A DNA stretch of 64,000 bases, taken from assembly GCA_018857735.1 (NCBI GenBank), contig JABMCL010002073.1, forward strand, positions 1,408,501 through 1,472,500, written 5' to 3'. The notes under the pieces were generated by a model, which was not told where the DNA came from, did no database searches, and saw only the letters and a program-made list of their open reading frames with translations. This document shows, piece by piece, positions 45,601 through 59,200 of this stretch (its first letter is position 1; each line of letters starts with the position of its first letter). The position numbers and the translations under genes are program-made. Source of the DNA: Alviniconcha marisindica (lineage: Eukaryota > Mollusca > Gastropoda > Provannidae).

Positions 45601-48600
45601 CGTGTTCAGATGCAGCAGAACCCATTGCAGCTTTGACACGCCATTTTCACACTATGATGGTCAGCTATGGGGCAGAGGCATCCTCTCTGTCCGACAGAAA
45701 GAAATACCCTTACTTCTTCAGAACCATTCCCCCAATCAATCACCACAGGTATGTCAACACTACCACAAAACTTTGTGACTTCATTATCAATTTTTTGCCT
45801 ATCTTTCTGAAAGCACTATGAAGTTTTATATTGGAAGATATATAAACATTTTTGCTTCTTTGTCTTTCTGGATGAAGTTTTATAGTTAAAGATATATATA
45901 TCAGTGTTTCGCTTCTTTCTCAGTCTGAAAGCATTGTGTGAAGTTTTATGGTGGAAGATATATATATATATATATTGTGAAGCTTTTGTGTTTTGGAGAT
46001 TTTGTGTTTTTATATGCCAGCTTTTTATTGAAAGCTTGAGGTACTTTGGTTGGCATACATTTATTGTGCATATAGTGTGATTGGTTTATAGCTTCAATTC
46101 TTTTGAACAAAAAAATATCACTTAATGCTAGGACCAATTTAGCGTGCAGTTGATGCTTACCAGACTTTTACAAAGCAAAATTGTTGCTGTTTGGTGCAGT
46201 GCAAACATGGTCTGAGCTACCACACTTGCTTTGTAGACCTGTTCATCACACACATGTGAAACCTGGCTAGTTGAGTTTAGACTGCGGACACATTATTTCT
46301 CTTGCAAGAACAATGCTCTTTTTTCTTCTTCTGATCTGCATGAGTCCCAGAAAATACCGTTGCCCTTACAGGCCTGATGTGTGTAATAATACACCCCCCC
46401 TGCTGGTTTCTCTAGGTATGTGTATGCAGAGTTCTTCAAGGAGATGCAATGGACCAAAGTGGGGGCATTGGCAGAAGGGGGCCAGGAACTGTCAGAGTAC
46501 CACCTGGATCTTCAGAACTACCTGCGGGATCAAGGCATCTCGGTGTTTGTTATCAAAAGGAAGGTGCCGCACAATCCCCAGGAAATGGATCTTGCCCAGG
46601 TAAACCAGAAACAAAAACTATCTCTGAAATAAGTGAAACTTGAAGGAGCAGATTTTTGAGAAAATAAAATGCTCCAGTGTCTGAGAAGAGTTCTTCTTCT
46701 GTTAAGTGACAGACTTCATCTTTCTATTGACTGTCACTGTATGGAGGGGGGGGGGGGGGGGGTAATACACACATGGAGAGTCAGGACTGGAAGGACTCAA
46801 GGGTGGGAGCTGAAGCCACATCTTCAGGCAAGCTGTTTTAGTCGGCTGGTGTGTGAAAAGTAAGATGTTTCCCTCAGATCTGTTCCTCAGCAAGGAATGG
46901 AGTAAGACAGAGGGTGGGCGTGTTGGAGTCTTCCACCTGTGGCTTGCTGTGTTGGTTAATATCTGCTGTCGATAGCAATCAGACCATGATGGTAGTCGTA
47001 GTTGTCAGTTTATGACTGTTCACCAAAACACATGGAAAGTGAGATCCAAATGCCTAAAAGGTTAAAAAGAACACTATTTATTAGGACAAAATATGACATG
47101 CACATTTTTGGGATAATCCCCTATATCAAGCTACAAAACGACACTTAAATGAAATTTGTGAATAAAGACTTGCCTGTGATAAGTCTGCAGATTTTAGTCT
47201 TCAGACAGGCATGATATTCAGATTTCTTTAATATATACTTTTTTAATTAATCAGAATGGTAGAGTTGTTTTAATTTTTACTTTATCAGGATATTGCTTCT
47301 GGGTTTTCAGGTTTTCAGAGAACTTAAGGAGCAAAATGTGCGCATCATCATTGCAGACTTCTTTAGTAATGTTGCACGGGCAGTCATGTGTGAAGCTTTC
47401 AGACAGGTAAGCCCACTCATTATGCAAAATTATTTTATTGGTACGTTATATCTCCCTCTCTTTGCTGTGAAAGAACTGCTCTCCCATTTGGTGAAGTGCA
47501 TATAACTATCTCAAGACAAGAGGCTCAGAACTCTGTTTCTCCCACTCCACCCCACTCCATTCCACCTGCCATTCTCAGCTTTGTGGCTTTTGAGATCAGA
47601 TGAAGCCCCAGTGTAATACAACAAACTGTTTATTGAGACACTTGTTCTCTTCTCACTGTGTATGTTTATTTTTCAGTTTCTTTGTTGTATTTTTTGTTAC
47701 CTTTAACATTTCTGTCATTGTGCATCATGCCATATAAAGCATTCTTTTTTTGCAAAGCGTGGCAGCACATGCAACAGTTTACCAAGGTTACGTTGTAGTT
47801 CCTGCCATTGTTAAACTTGCAGTTCCTGTTGTTATACTCATCCTGCCTCTTCGTGTGATACGTCTTTTTTCTTCTTTGACTGCAGCAAATGACAGCCCAC
47901 CAAGGCTACATCTGGTTCCTACCATCGTGGTATGTACCAGACTGGTGGGACGTGGATTTCTACAACAGCCGTCCATCCCATTCGGATCCACGTCCTCAGG
48001 AGTCTGTTCCATGCACAACAGAGGTGAGGCCACTGTCAGTGTCCTGTCCAGTGGGGCCACAGTGGACGGCAAGAATCTTCCGTGTTGGCCACCATCCACA
48101 GCTTTCTTTAGCATCTCCCAAATTGTTGCTGCTGTGGCGCTGGTGTGTTCAGTGTCAATTCTAGTGCCCCATAGAGGAAATCTAGGGTCCAATGTCTCAG
48201 CCATCATCCGCATCTTTCTTTGTCTTGAAAGGTGTTATTGTTGTAAAATTTCTGTGCCTGTCCTTGTGCACTTGTTTGATATGTACCTTCAAGATTTTGA
48301 CATGATGTGGATTGTATTTTGAATGATTCAGAGGAGGGGCAGTCGATGGCCTGTGTTTGGTTTGTCAGTCAGCTGATGTTACATTGGGGCTAATTGAGAG
48401 AAAAAAGTTAGCAAGGTGGAACCTGTTGAAAGACCACCCAGGTGAGAGACTGCCCCTCTTTTAGACCACAGTTTTGGAAACCTTTTCTTCATATTTATGT
48501 ATATTTGTGTTTCACAGGACATCGAGTATGCAATTGAAGGTTACTTCACTGTTGCCAAGAGCTTCACAGACAGCGATGATCTGGAAGTGGCAGGGGGCAT

Positions 48601-51600
48601 CACCATCAGACAGTACAAGGAAATGTATGCTGAACGCATCGGCAAAGCTGTAAGTCTGAATCTGTTCAGGGAAGAACAAGAGTATTACATGCATTCTGGG
48701 CATTTCTTATACCCCTCTAGCAAATGCTTTGCAGGGGTGGGCAGTGAATTGATGGTCATAGGTCTTTGCCTTTTAGTTCTAGTCTTTGTGGGAAACCAGA
48801 CTAAGCATCAGGCTAAACCAGACTAAGCATCAGGCCATTCAGGTCAGAATGAATTATCATACCCACCTAACCAGGATACTTTTTTTGCTGTGATAATTTG
48901 TATATGGATTTTTGTTATTGTTAGATCCAGTAGGTCTTATTGATTACCAATTTAAATGCTTTTGATGTTGCTCTGATGTTCTTTTTACGATTTGTTTTTT
49001 AAATTAATGAGAGTGAATTGTCATACCCACCTAACCAGGATACATTTTCTGCTGTGATAATCTGTATATAGATTTTTGTTGTTGTTAAACCCACTAGGTC
49101 TTATTGATTATCAATTTAAATGCTTTTGACATTGCTCTGGTGTTCTTTTTATAATTTGTTTTTTTAAATTAATGAGCTTTTAGTAGTTGGCTGAATTGCC
49201 CTCGGAGGGGTGATTGAAGTATATTGACTTCACTTGACTTGACCAAGTTTATGGCTTTGTCTAGCCATTCTGTTTTTTTGCTGTTTCTGTGGGTGGGTGG
49301 TTTTTTGTTGTTGTTGCTTGTTTTGCATTTGGTTTGTTTTTTGATAATTTGTCGCAATATTTGTTGTTTCCCTATATTACCTGCTGACCTTTCTTGACTG
49401 AAGAATAATTGTAAAAGAGTTGTTTTCTTGAAATGAACATCTTTTGGCTTAAATGTGCATTGTAAATCCATCTCTTCTTTAAAATTGTGTTTGACATGTC
49501 AAAAACTTCAGCAATGAAATTTCCTGTGACAGTATGTCTGTGATAAATGTCAATCTTTGTGTGATTGTTACAAGTATGGATTGTGTGGTAAACTTAGTGA
49601 ATCAGATAGCTTTTATTTTAAAGGGAATTGATTTGTTTCGTGCTTTGGCAAAACATTATGTTGGCATTTTCTTGATGGAGGTTAAAAAAGATCTTTGAAA
49701 TTCTGCATAACCTCTATCAGACTTTACATGCACTTTAAAGTGGGTAACCTTGAACCATAATCATAACAACAACAAAATGAACGTTCTGTTTTGAATATAA
49801 GTCAGACCAGAATATTCATATTTATTATTGCCTCAAGTCAGTTAACAAGTCAACATTTTAACACTTCATTTGGACTTGGAATGTAGCCAGCATTTTACAG
49901 AAGCAACAAATCCTGGTTTAAAGGTGAATAACCACGCAGTCGTTTTGCTCCACAGCACCCACCATTGTATTTGCCATGGTTTTCTCACTGGTGTGTGCAG
50001 TATGTGGAGGAGTGTCCCTATGCCAGCTTCGTGTACGATGCAGTGTGGGTGTTTGCCAAGGGCCTGCAGAACCTGCTCTCCACCTATCCCGCTGCCCTCG
50101 ACACACTCAGCGAGGAGAAAACAACCAAGTAGGAGTCTTGCTTTTTGTATGTGTCTGGTATTTGTCTGTTTTTGTGCTGCAATAGACTCTTTCTTTCTTC
50201 ATGATAATGTAGATCCAGATGCCCTGATCATGGAGGAACTAACTGACAGAGGTGCACTTGGTTTTAGTACCATTTGCTTTTAGTTCTTCACAGTTGTTCA
50301 GTTGATTCAGCCAATATTTGCATTGGGTAAACTTCAGCTTTATTGCATGGTGGCTGGCACCTCCATATGTACGTGCTGAGGTTGAGGTCATGAGATGGTC
50401 AGTCTGTTCCCCAGCAAGGGCAGAATACACCAGATCTCCCTAAAGACAGAATATCTGGGACCCATCAGAATTACTTGTTGCCAATAATAACAAGCATAGC
50501 AAGAACTGAAACTACAAGGAAATAGTAGAATCAAGACACAAGGGAGTTAATTAGTGTTCAAAAGATGTCACATAAACACAACAATAACAAAGACCTGAGT
50601 CACCTATGGTAACTCTCACCTGGCACGCTAGTACATTTTTCAGTCACTTTGTCTGGAGTAGTTCATCTGAAAGGAGTTTGTCTTGAGGGGAATAGTATTG
50701 TGCAAAGGTGTGCCCATCAGTTGAAGCTGCAACAGTGCAAGTGGAGAGTGTAACAAAAGTGACATTCTGAATTGACTGATAATGCCTTTAGGGGCAGTAG
50801 CTAATGGCTGTCACTTTCAGCATAACTTTTCTTGGCTGGTTCCCCATCTGAGATGGTAAACGTCACTATGTGGGTTTTCTGCGTGTGTGTGCTTTGTTTA
50901 TCATTTGGCAATGAGACTATGGTAGATGTGTCTCTGTGTGCTTTGTTTATTATTTGGCAATGAGACTGCCCCAGTTTGCACCATGAGCATGACTTTTTTG
51001 TGTGGATATTTGAAGCACTGTACATTTGAAGAATCAATCAGTGACTGTTCAAAATTGTCATTCAGCCTTTTGTTGTGTGGCAGTAGCTTCACCTTGAGCA
51101 AGTCACATTAGTTTGAAAGGCTGTTCTTGTTGAAGAAAAGCAGCATCAAAAAGGTTGAGGCTTTGGACAATGAAAAATTATAAATAACCAGAAAAAAGAC
51201 AAATGAATTTGCACCTGACAGTCTTTTTGATCATCCTTGTGCAGAGCGTTCGTGTCGGCCATCAATGAGACACATTTCCAGGGAGTGTCTGGCTACATCA
51301 GCTTCGATGGCAGTGACCGTCTGGGTGCCTTGACAATCCAGCAGTTTTTCCACAATGAGACGAACAACATTGGAAAGTATGTGCCTCAGAGGTCGGGCCA
51401 AAAGGGAGGTCTGAACATGGACAAGAAGAAGATCCGCTGGCTCTCACCTGTAGGTGCTGGCCCGGACATCATCGCCAGCGGTCAGTCAGTCTTGTGCATA
51501 ACTGTGTTCTTTAAAGGGGGTGGGAGACTATGTTTTGCCAGGGTTTGCATTAACCAGTAATTTCCAGTATTTTGCCATTTAAAATCAGCCAATACCAGAA

Positions 51601-53838
51601 AAGAAATTTGCATTTGGTCTTATGTCTTGACTGTTATTTTGTTTGACCGGTTCAAAAAACAAATGAACAAACAAAAAAAGTAACAGAGAGAGGATGTGTG
51701 TGTGCACGTGTGTGTGTGTTCTAGATGGGGAAGGGAACAGGATGTTAGCTAGTGGCATAGCTGGCCGTGTATCTCACCAGTTACAGTAATTGACTGGTTT
51801 CTGTGAACCACTTTTGCCACCTTATGGGTGTCACACTGGTTTTAAAAATGTCTAGCACAGTCACTGTTTGCTTGTGCTGCAGATGTGTTTGGTGTAGTGA
51901 TCTGTTTTTGTGTTTTACTGGAGTGTGACCATGCATGACTTTGTTCACTGCTGAATCAGTTCTTGTTGACTGTCTGAGAAGTCAAAGCTACAGGTTGTTT
52001 TTTCCGGTTTCAGCTGTCCAGTCATGTGCAGTTGAAGACTTCCGTGCTTTTCTGAGTGTGGGATGCCAGACAGCCATTATAATTGCCAACGTCATGGGAT
52101 TTGTCGCTTTTATCATCATCTCCATTATCTCCTTGATCATCATCAAATGCAGGTTAGATGACTGAGCAAAAAGTGTTTCCTTTTTTAAATGGATGCAGGC
52201 ATATGGATCTACCAGTGAAATTTCAATATAAGGACAATGTCTTGCTGCCAAATCAAAGCACTCATGAGGTTAAGAATGAATGCATTTTGATAGGACATAA
52301 CAAAATAGTATGTTTTGCCGGGGGGGGGGGGGGGGACTTGCCTACCAATAAGGAGACAGTTCTTATATATCAGAACAATGCAGAAAGCATGACTTAACTC
52401 AGTGTTATATGGATCTCATGTGTGCACTGTGTTTTTGATTTCTGCATTGCATGATTTCGTTTTGTACAGAATAGTGGCATCGCTTCTGGAAGAACACCTG
52501 CCTGCATTTCAGTGCAAAAAATATGAGATGTGAAGGGCATGGACACAGTTTAGTTCACATGGTTGATCAACCTGTACAGATTAAACTTTTCCTGAGCCAC
52601 CAGTCTAGGCACACAGCTACAAAAAGAACGCTGTCTGTCTGCAGTGGCAAAGTGGATGGAAATCAGTTGCTAAATCAGCAGACCAGGCCAGTTGCTAGCA
52701 ACCTTATGTGATTTCAGGCCATTTTGCAAACCCTTTACTTTGTAATGTTGTGTCGAAAGAGGAAGGATCTTCCACAAAAGGGCCATTTTCAATCAGACCA
52801 GCATTGGAACTTATTTAGAAGCATCACTGGGGAAACTCCTGAGAGACGGAGTGGAGCAAATGTTGGGCTATCCTCAGTTTGTAATGAAAAAGCAGGTGGT
52901 GTTTCACTTCACTGTGCAACGTAATGTATGTTTGCTGTGAATATTCAGGTACGATGCCAAAGTGCGAGCCACCCATGAACGCATGAAGGAGCTGGGCCTC
53001 CTGTCCCCCGACTACTCACACTGCCTGACACTGGATGAGTGGGAGATCCCACGCAAGAATGTTGTGCTCAATCGTAAGCTGGGAGAAGGGGCGTTTGGAA
53101 CTGTGTGTGGCGGAGAAATGTTCAGCGAAGACGAAGGATGGGTGGCCGTCGCTGTCAAAACTCTCAAAATTCGCCACTCCATGGAGGAAAAGGTTAGTGA
53201 CTGCAATTTATACATTTTGTGGGGCGGACATCTGTTTTCCAGTATCGGAAGAGAAACAAATTGGGTATTGTGCTCAGTTAAAGCAGTTTTCATACAAACA
53301 AGAAACCTTTAGTCTGCTGCATGTTTTTTGCCATGTGGGTTGGACTGAGTTTACTTCAACATTAGTGTTGGTATTGTATTAATGTGCATAGGTAATTCCA
53401 CAAGTGTGAATGAACTGTCAGTGTAGAGCATGCAAAAGTAGAAATCAAATACTTTTTTTATATACCATATTGATCAGTTTGATTATGGCGTTAATGGTAT
53501 TGTAAAAGCAGCACATTCATCAAGAGAATAATCGATCAAATATAGTTTGATAAACTCAAGCATTTTGTGGCTTGTGAAAGATGATGATATTTCAGTGCAT
53601 TTGGTCTGTGTTCGTTAAACAGCTGGATTTCTTCAGTGAGGTTGGGATGATGAAGCGATTCAAACACAGCAACATTGTGCCACTGCTGGGGGTGTGCACT
53701 CGCAGCGAACCGGTCTATGCTGTCATGGAGTTCCAGCTACATGGTGAGTAGGAGGCTCAGTTTCTGTAATAGGGGACACTGCAGTGTATGCTTGTGGTAA
53801 TGGTTACACATGCGCGTGCGCGCACGCACACACACACA

Positions 53839-53884
<46 letters not shown>

Positions 53885-55137
53885 TCACTCACTCACTCAC
53901 TCACTCACTCACTCACTCACTCACTCACTCACTCACTCACTTACTCACTCATGCATGCACACACACACACACACACCCTCTTTCTGTCTCACACATACAA
54001 CACACACACACACACTGACTGTTTCACACACACTCACACACACAGATGCTCATGCACACATCTTTTTCTTGTTCAGCCATTCATACATTATGAAAATAAT
54101 GGTAAGGACACCAAATCATACTGATTATGTGCTGCAGGTGACTTGAAAACCTACCTGTTGTCTCGACGCAACCTGGTTGGACAAAATATAAAGGAAGCAG
54201 AGGACATGAGCTCAGAAAACCTGACCCAGATGGCCATCGACATTGCCAGTGGTTTACAATACCTACATCATCTCAAATATGTACACAGGTCAGTCGCAGA
54301 GAGTAATGGTGTGTAAAATAATTCTGGCACTTTTTTCTGCAGATTTAGTTTGACATAATGTTCAGTAGCAATGCACAGTCATAGAGTAAGAGCCATTAAG
54401 TCAAACTGACATTTAGTTCTTCAACTAAATCTGGAGAAAAAACTGAAAACCTTCTTCACATGATAAATGTACATTATTATTATTATTATTACTGCAGATG
54501 TAAGTGGCACACAAGCCACACCACAGTCATTGTGATGTCAGTGGTGCTATTGCCTGCCACAGTGCTTCACACACACAAACAACAGCGCTTGTGTGACAGT
54601 GATTCAGTGGTGCAAAAGAACATCGACCTACAGTCTCTTACTTATTATACCTTACTCCACATGTATGTGTAGTCAAAAGTAGCTGGCTGTTCAGATGGTG
54701 TGTGTGTGTGTGAAAGAGAGGAAGGGGAGGGAGAAAGGCTCCCAGCAAACTGGGTATTTAAGTTAACATTTTTTCCCCTTCTTAATTACAGATGTAATTA
54801 CAGTAGCATATCCTTACCATTGTAGAAAGAAATCCAAAATCATATTTTGTTTAAAGTGACTCCACTACGGACAGTGGTTATGTTTCAGAATGATTTTGAC
54901 AATGTACACCTGAAAGCAAGTTTGATGGACTGTCTGCAGTATGTATGTTTTTACAGTATAACAGATGTGTTGTTCTTTTGCAGGGATCTGGCCTGTCGTA
55001 ACTGTCTGGTGCATGCCAACAAGACTGTGAAGATTTCAGACTTTGGTATGACACGACACATCTCAGATTCAGACTACTACAGATTTACACGCAAAGGTAT
55101 GCACAAGGATAGCTATAAATCAGCCAAGATCTGTGTG

Positions 55138-55180
<43 letters not shown>

Positions 55181-56249
55181 GATAGCTAAGCAGTGCTACA
55201 ATAGTGGATACTCATACTGGCCAAAATGTTCAGCTTTTTTTTTGTTTGATGTGTGCCTAGGTATGCTGCCAGTGCGTTGGATGTCCCCAGAGAGTCTGAT
55301 GGATGGAATCTTCACCTTCAAGTCTGACATCTGGTCTTTTGGCGTTGTAGTGTACGAGATTGTCACCTTCGGCAGCTTCCCCTATCAGGGCCTGTCCAAC
55401 ACACAGGTCCTGGAGTATGTCAAGGCTGGGAATCGTCTCACCCCACCAGACAAATGTCCAAACGATTTGTGAGTATTCTTTCCTTCCTCAGGTCTCCACT
55501 ATTGTCGTTGTTGTTGCTGTTGTCTAAGACAAGGCAGTTTTGGTTGCATCAGGCTGGCTTAATGATTAATTTATGCCGTGTAACCTGGCATGCGCTTTGT
55601 GTTCTTAATAGCAATGCAGTGTGTTTAGAGATGTCCGTTGAGGTGAAGCAGATGTTGAATACTCATCACTGCCGTATTCTCCAGGTGTTCCTTCATCCAG
55701 TGGTGCATGTTCTACGACCAAGGATTCCGCCCTGACCTGGAGGACATCCTGGACTATCTTGACTACAACCGCCACTTCCTGGTACCCTGCCTCGATGCCC
55801 CTATGTCCTCCGTCGTCATGGAAGACACAGACTCTCTGGAAATGGCTTTGCCCTCCGGCCAAACGACCATGGCCCCTGGCGCTGCACAGTCACTCTTCCC
55901 GCGGAGGTCGGGGAGCTGGCAAGACAAAATTGCATCAGCTGCCAGGAAGACTTTCTCTGTGCCAGGGTTTGCCAGTAAATCCCACGGCTCCAAAGCCCAG
56001 AGCAGGACGTTTTTGCCAACTCCGGCTCTGGACCGTGTGCAGAGCAGCAGTGTGGGAGCAATGCAGTCTGGGTCGGCCATGGAGTCATTGCTGTGCGAAG
56101 AGGAAGGGGACTTAACGAGGAGCACTTCCTGCCTCAAGCAGATGTCCTCTGTGGGCACCAGTGAGAGGGGCGACAGTGGGGAGCGAGGGGACAGCGACTA
56201 TTTCAGTGACTACTCCAAAGAGCTGTGCCAGACGATCACAACGGTGTGA
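39395..56249 (+). CDS. VKR: Venus kinase receptor: binding-protein-like N-domain, Venus flytrap, TM, tyrosine kinase
   Basis: Twenty-one exons join in phase to 4,008 nt (1,335 aa): 39395-39491, 40685-40904, 41343-41480, 41913-42145, 43217-43467, 44246-44537, 45136-45303, 45595-45748, 46416-46599, 47311-47406, 47886-48023, 48518-48649, 50001-50128, 51245-51480, 52014-52152, 52949-53192, 53623-53743, 54138-54288, 54984-55096, 55261-55468, 55685-56249. Residues 1-24 are a signal peptide. Residues ~33-382 resemble an OpuAC-type binding protein ([11 protein letters not shown] 119-129, GWFVP 154-158, FFSWVPSPL 272-280; inference). Residues ~388-800 are a GABA-B/ANF-type Venus flytrap ([29 protein letters not shown]). 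The membrane helix is 843-866. The kinase is insulin-receptor-like with all catalytic residues: GEGAFGTV 914-921, Lys939, Glu956, HRDLACRN 1040-1047, DFG 1060-1062, Tyr1072-1073. A Ser-rich tail of about 165 residues follows. Ligand unknown. Confidence 0.94.
39597..39656. repeat. GT microsatellite in receptor intron 1
   Basis: A pure (GT)n run about 105 bp after the signal-peptide exon donor. Reading frames across it are artefacts. Confidence 0.97.
42968..43120 (-). mobile_element. Truncated LINE 3' end, family L1m
   Basis: It matches 12,976-13,110 almost base for base (AATAATAATGTACATTTATC, CATGATACATATTAACC, TAGTCCTACCAAAACAATTT) in receptor intron 4, about 100 bp upstream of exon 5. The coding part of the LINE is absent. 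Confidence 0.9.
43952..44173. repeat. Two 110-112-bp tandem units in receptor intron 5
   Basis: Units at 43,952-44,063 and 44,064-44,173 share GCTGAGTAGGTCATGAAGG, a TA run, AACTCAGTGGCATAATTGTG and GTACCATACTGAAARCATCAT. They differ by a handful of substitutions and the length of the TA tract. Confidence 0.95.
45815..45980. repeat. Three ~60-70-bp degenerate tandem units in receptor intron 8
   Basis: GAAGTTTTATRKTKRAAGATATAT recurs three times (about 45,820, 45,873 and 45,938). It is separated by TTGCTTCTTT or TCGCTTCTTT and ends in a (TA)n run. Confidence 0.75.
48846..49176. repeat. Two ~165-bp tandem units in receptor intron 12
   Basis: Both units contain CATACCCACCTAACCAGGAT, GCTGTGATAAT, TAGGTCTTATTGATTA, TCAATTTAAATGCTTTTGA-like blocks and end in TTTAAATTAATGAG. 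Divergence is roughly 8-10% by eye. Confidence 0.93.
50862..50970. repeat. Short tandem duplication in receptor intron 13
   Basis: GTGTGCTTTGTTTATYATTTGGCAATGAGACT occurs at about 50,887 and 50,937, giving a period of 50 bp. Confidence 0.85.
53816..54048. repeat. CA / CACT compound microsatellite in receptor intron 17
   Basis: A CGCA/CA array (53,816-53,880) is followed by about 18 copies of ACTC (53,880-53,950) and further interrupted CA tracts to about 54,048. The frame that reads Thr-His-Ser-Leu repeats is not coding. Confidence 0.97.
54459..54494 (+). mobile_element. Minimal LINE 3' tail, family L1m
   Basis: ACATGATAAATGTACATT followed by (ATT)n is identical to the last ~20 bp and tail of the L1m LINE 3' ends elsewhere in the window. 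It represents an extremely truncated insertion in receptor intron 18. Confidence 0.6.
55142..55177. repeat. GT microsatellite in receptor intron 19
   Basis: A (GT)n run begins about 45 bp after the donor of the DFG exon, in the short 164-bp intron that separates the DFG from the P+1 loop exon. Confidence 0.97.
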
Positions 56250-59200
56250 CCGCCAGTCCCTGCCGACCCTGGTGTTCCATGCGTGTGTGAGCCATGGACA
56301 TGGACCTCAACTGACAAGCCACCTCTGTGTATTCATACTGGTGTAAACGGTGTTTGCAAAGAGGGTTGGATTCGCTGGACTGGTGACTTCTCTGGAGAAC
56401 TTGCTGCGTGGAGCAGCCGCCTGATACAAGAACCAGTAGTGGTTTTCCAGGGAGGATGGTCTGGGATGGGGTTGATGACATGAGCCTGGAAACAGTGGTC
56501 CTAAATGGCAGGTGTCTTCCAATCACTGGGTGGTTGCTCTGAATGCATTTGTGGATCTTCTGTTTTGAGGGGACAGTATATAGAAAAAGAACCCATCAGA
56601 ATGACAAAAGAAAGTTTGCAAGAAGTACATGTGTATATATACTCCTGGAAGTTGCAATGCATGAAAATACTGTTTGTTGGTCACAACATAAACGCTAAAC
56701 TCAGCTGAGGTGAATTCGGGTTTAAAATGTTACGAGTGAGCAGCGTGGAGCAGAGAAGACACTAACGGTTGAGTGCTTGTTTCGTTACTGTTGTCTCTGA
56801 CCTTGCTCTGGTGTACAGAGATTCACACATATCACAGTATGGACCTTCAGCATCAGCGCACAAAATATGTGATCAGATTCAGTGGTGTTCATTGCATGGA
56901 CTTTGTTCTGTTAGAACCTGAAGTGTGTATTTGTTGAAGCTAAAAGTGCTGGGACAAAGCTAAGTCAGACTTAGAGCACTCCTCTTTCAATGTGGTTTTT
57001 ACAGCAGTTGTAATCTATCGTATTTTTCTATGTGAGCGCTGATTCAAACATGTTTCGAAAGTGAGGGCATCAAAAATAGTAAGGAAGTAATTAGATTTTA
57101 ATGCCCTGTGAACCATACACTGTCAACTCAGGATGAGGCAACCAAAGATGCTTCGAAGCCAAGGGCATGCATTCATTCATCCAGAGACACAATACTAAGC
57201 CATTCCAGTAGTTCACATGTATTGCCAGTCTTCTTTTAATTTATTTGTTCATAGATAGATGAAAATATATTTTTTAATAATAGCCTACAGGATAATGGCA
57301 TCTCGGTGTACAGTTTGATCACAGGCCTGTAATAAGTATCCTGTATACTATAAAACTATTGAGTTGACTTGCTACTCGGAAACTACAGGGTATAAAAATC
57401 CAAAGTTTAAAACTGGCTACAGTTTGATTGTGTATTACAAAGGTGTGCATGTGTGCATGCGTCATTTTTTGTTGGTGGTTCCACCTCTTCAATTTTTAAT
57501 TTGTAAAAAACACACGAAAAAAGCTTTCCCAAGAAGCCATCAAAGTAATATCCCAGGACTGAACACATTCTCTCAGCTTTTATACCTGAACATTGCACTG
57601 AAAGGAAAGCAATTGTCAATAGTAAGTTATATTTATAATATTAATGACAAATGTACGTGTCTGACTTGTCAGTGGTAAGATGTATGCATTTTACTGTTAT
57701 TGTTCTGGGTGGTTGTTTCTGTGTGTGTGTGTGTATTTGTGTATTTTCAGCTTAAAACAAAGGGAATTAATATGGCCCAAATTAGGTCACAGGCCTGGTA
57801 CTAACAAGAGACGCAACAACAGACCTGAATGATTGAACCACCTACAGAAACTCTCACCTAGCATGTTGTACTTTTAAGTTATACAGGTGAACCCTCTTAC
57901 GACAAACTTTTAAGAAAAAATTAGACATAATCAGAATATCTATATTGTTTTTGTAGTTTTCATTATAAGACAAATAGGAAGAAATAATGCAGATGATGGT
58001 CCCAGCCATTTTGATTGAAAAAGAGTTCCACTGTACAAAGTTGTGTACTAGTATATGTTTCGTTTGTCACCATCACTTCAGAACAATGAGAGGTAATCTT
58101 GTAAAAAAAAAAAGAAGTTTAAAAAAAGTGTTGTTTTCTATAATTAGAGGCCAGTCATCTTGTTACTGTGCTATGTTTATTGTGACATCGTTATGTATAG
58201 CCTACAGCTGTTCACTTCATGTATGTTGTAACCACACTGACAACAATAGTACTTCCCTCTCTTAAGTCAACATATTCTGCTTAAAACAAAGTCATTGAAG
58301 TAGCCCGAAGTAACCCTGCCATTTTCTTTGTGGTTCTTTTAAGATATATTTTTATGAGAAGTAAAATAGTGTGATCTTCCTGGCCATTTTTTGTAAAGGG
58401 GATTCCTCTGTTGGCATGTTTTCAGTATTTGCACCATTACTAATAACACTGACCCAAAGTACACCCATTTCACCAAGTCTGTTTGACATATCTATTTATT
58501 CAGCATATTTATTTCAAATGTGCTAAGACTGCTGTGGATTATCCCATAGTGTTGGTTGTGTTTAAGTGCAGATCGTGGACTGTGACTTCAGTGGTCTGTA
58601 TTGTTTATTTTGTTGTATCAGTTCTAACTTCTGTCAATCAAAAACCAAACAAAAACAAAAACTGTCAGGTTATGCATGCACAGTTGATTGCCTACCCTAA
58701 CCCATTCCCAGCATCCTTTAGTGTCACATGACTTCACGCTGGCCTGTATTAACAACTTTCTGTTGGCAGTGTCCGTACCCTCTAATGGTCCAAGTCCAAA
58801 ATGGTGTACAGATTGTTACACCATAGTATGTGCCTTATACGGTTTTGCCACTCTGCCTGTACGTTATGTGTTAACTCTTTGATGTGCTGTATTGTTTTAC
58901 ATAGATTGCAATGGCATTACACGAGAGATGTTGGACACCTGAAGTAGGGGTATTTCAGGTTTTCGTCTGTCAGCTTTTTGTCATAGAAATGAATCAGGAG
59001 TACATTTTTCAGGGGATGAAACAATCACAGTGCTGCTTAACCATTGGGTCTTTGTGTCGGCACTGTCTAGCATTTTGTGGAGTTGGTCAGGAAGGATCCA
59101 CATGTGCATTCTTCCCTAAGCAATAGCTTGTGGTTGAAGCATTGCATTCAGGGAATGTTGTTTAGTTTGCTCTGAATGTAACTACAGCTGTGGACTGCGC

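Noticed and set aside
47750..48322. 190-codon plus-strand frame
   Set aside because: It overlaps receptor exon 11 (47,886-48,023) in a different frame and has no family similarity; the receptor frame is supported by splice phase.
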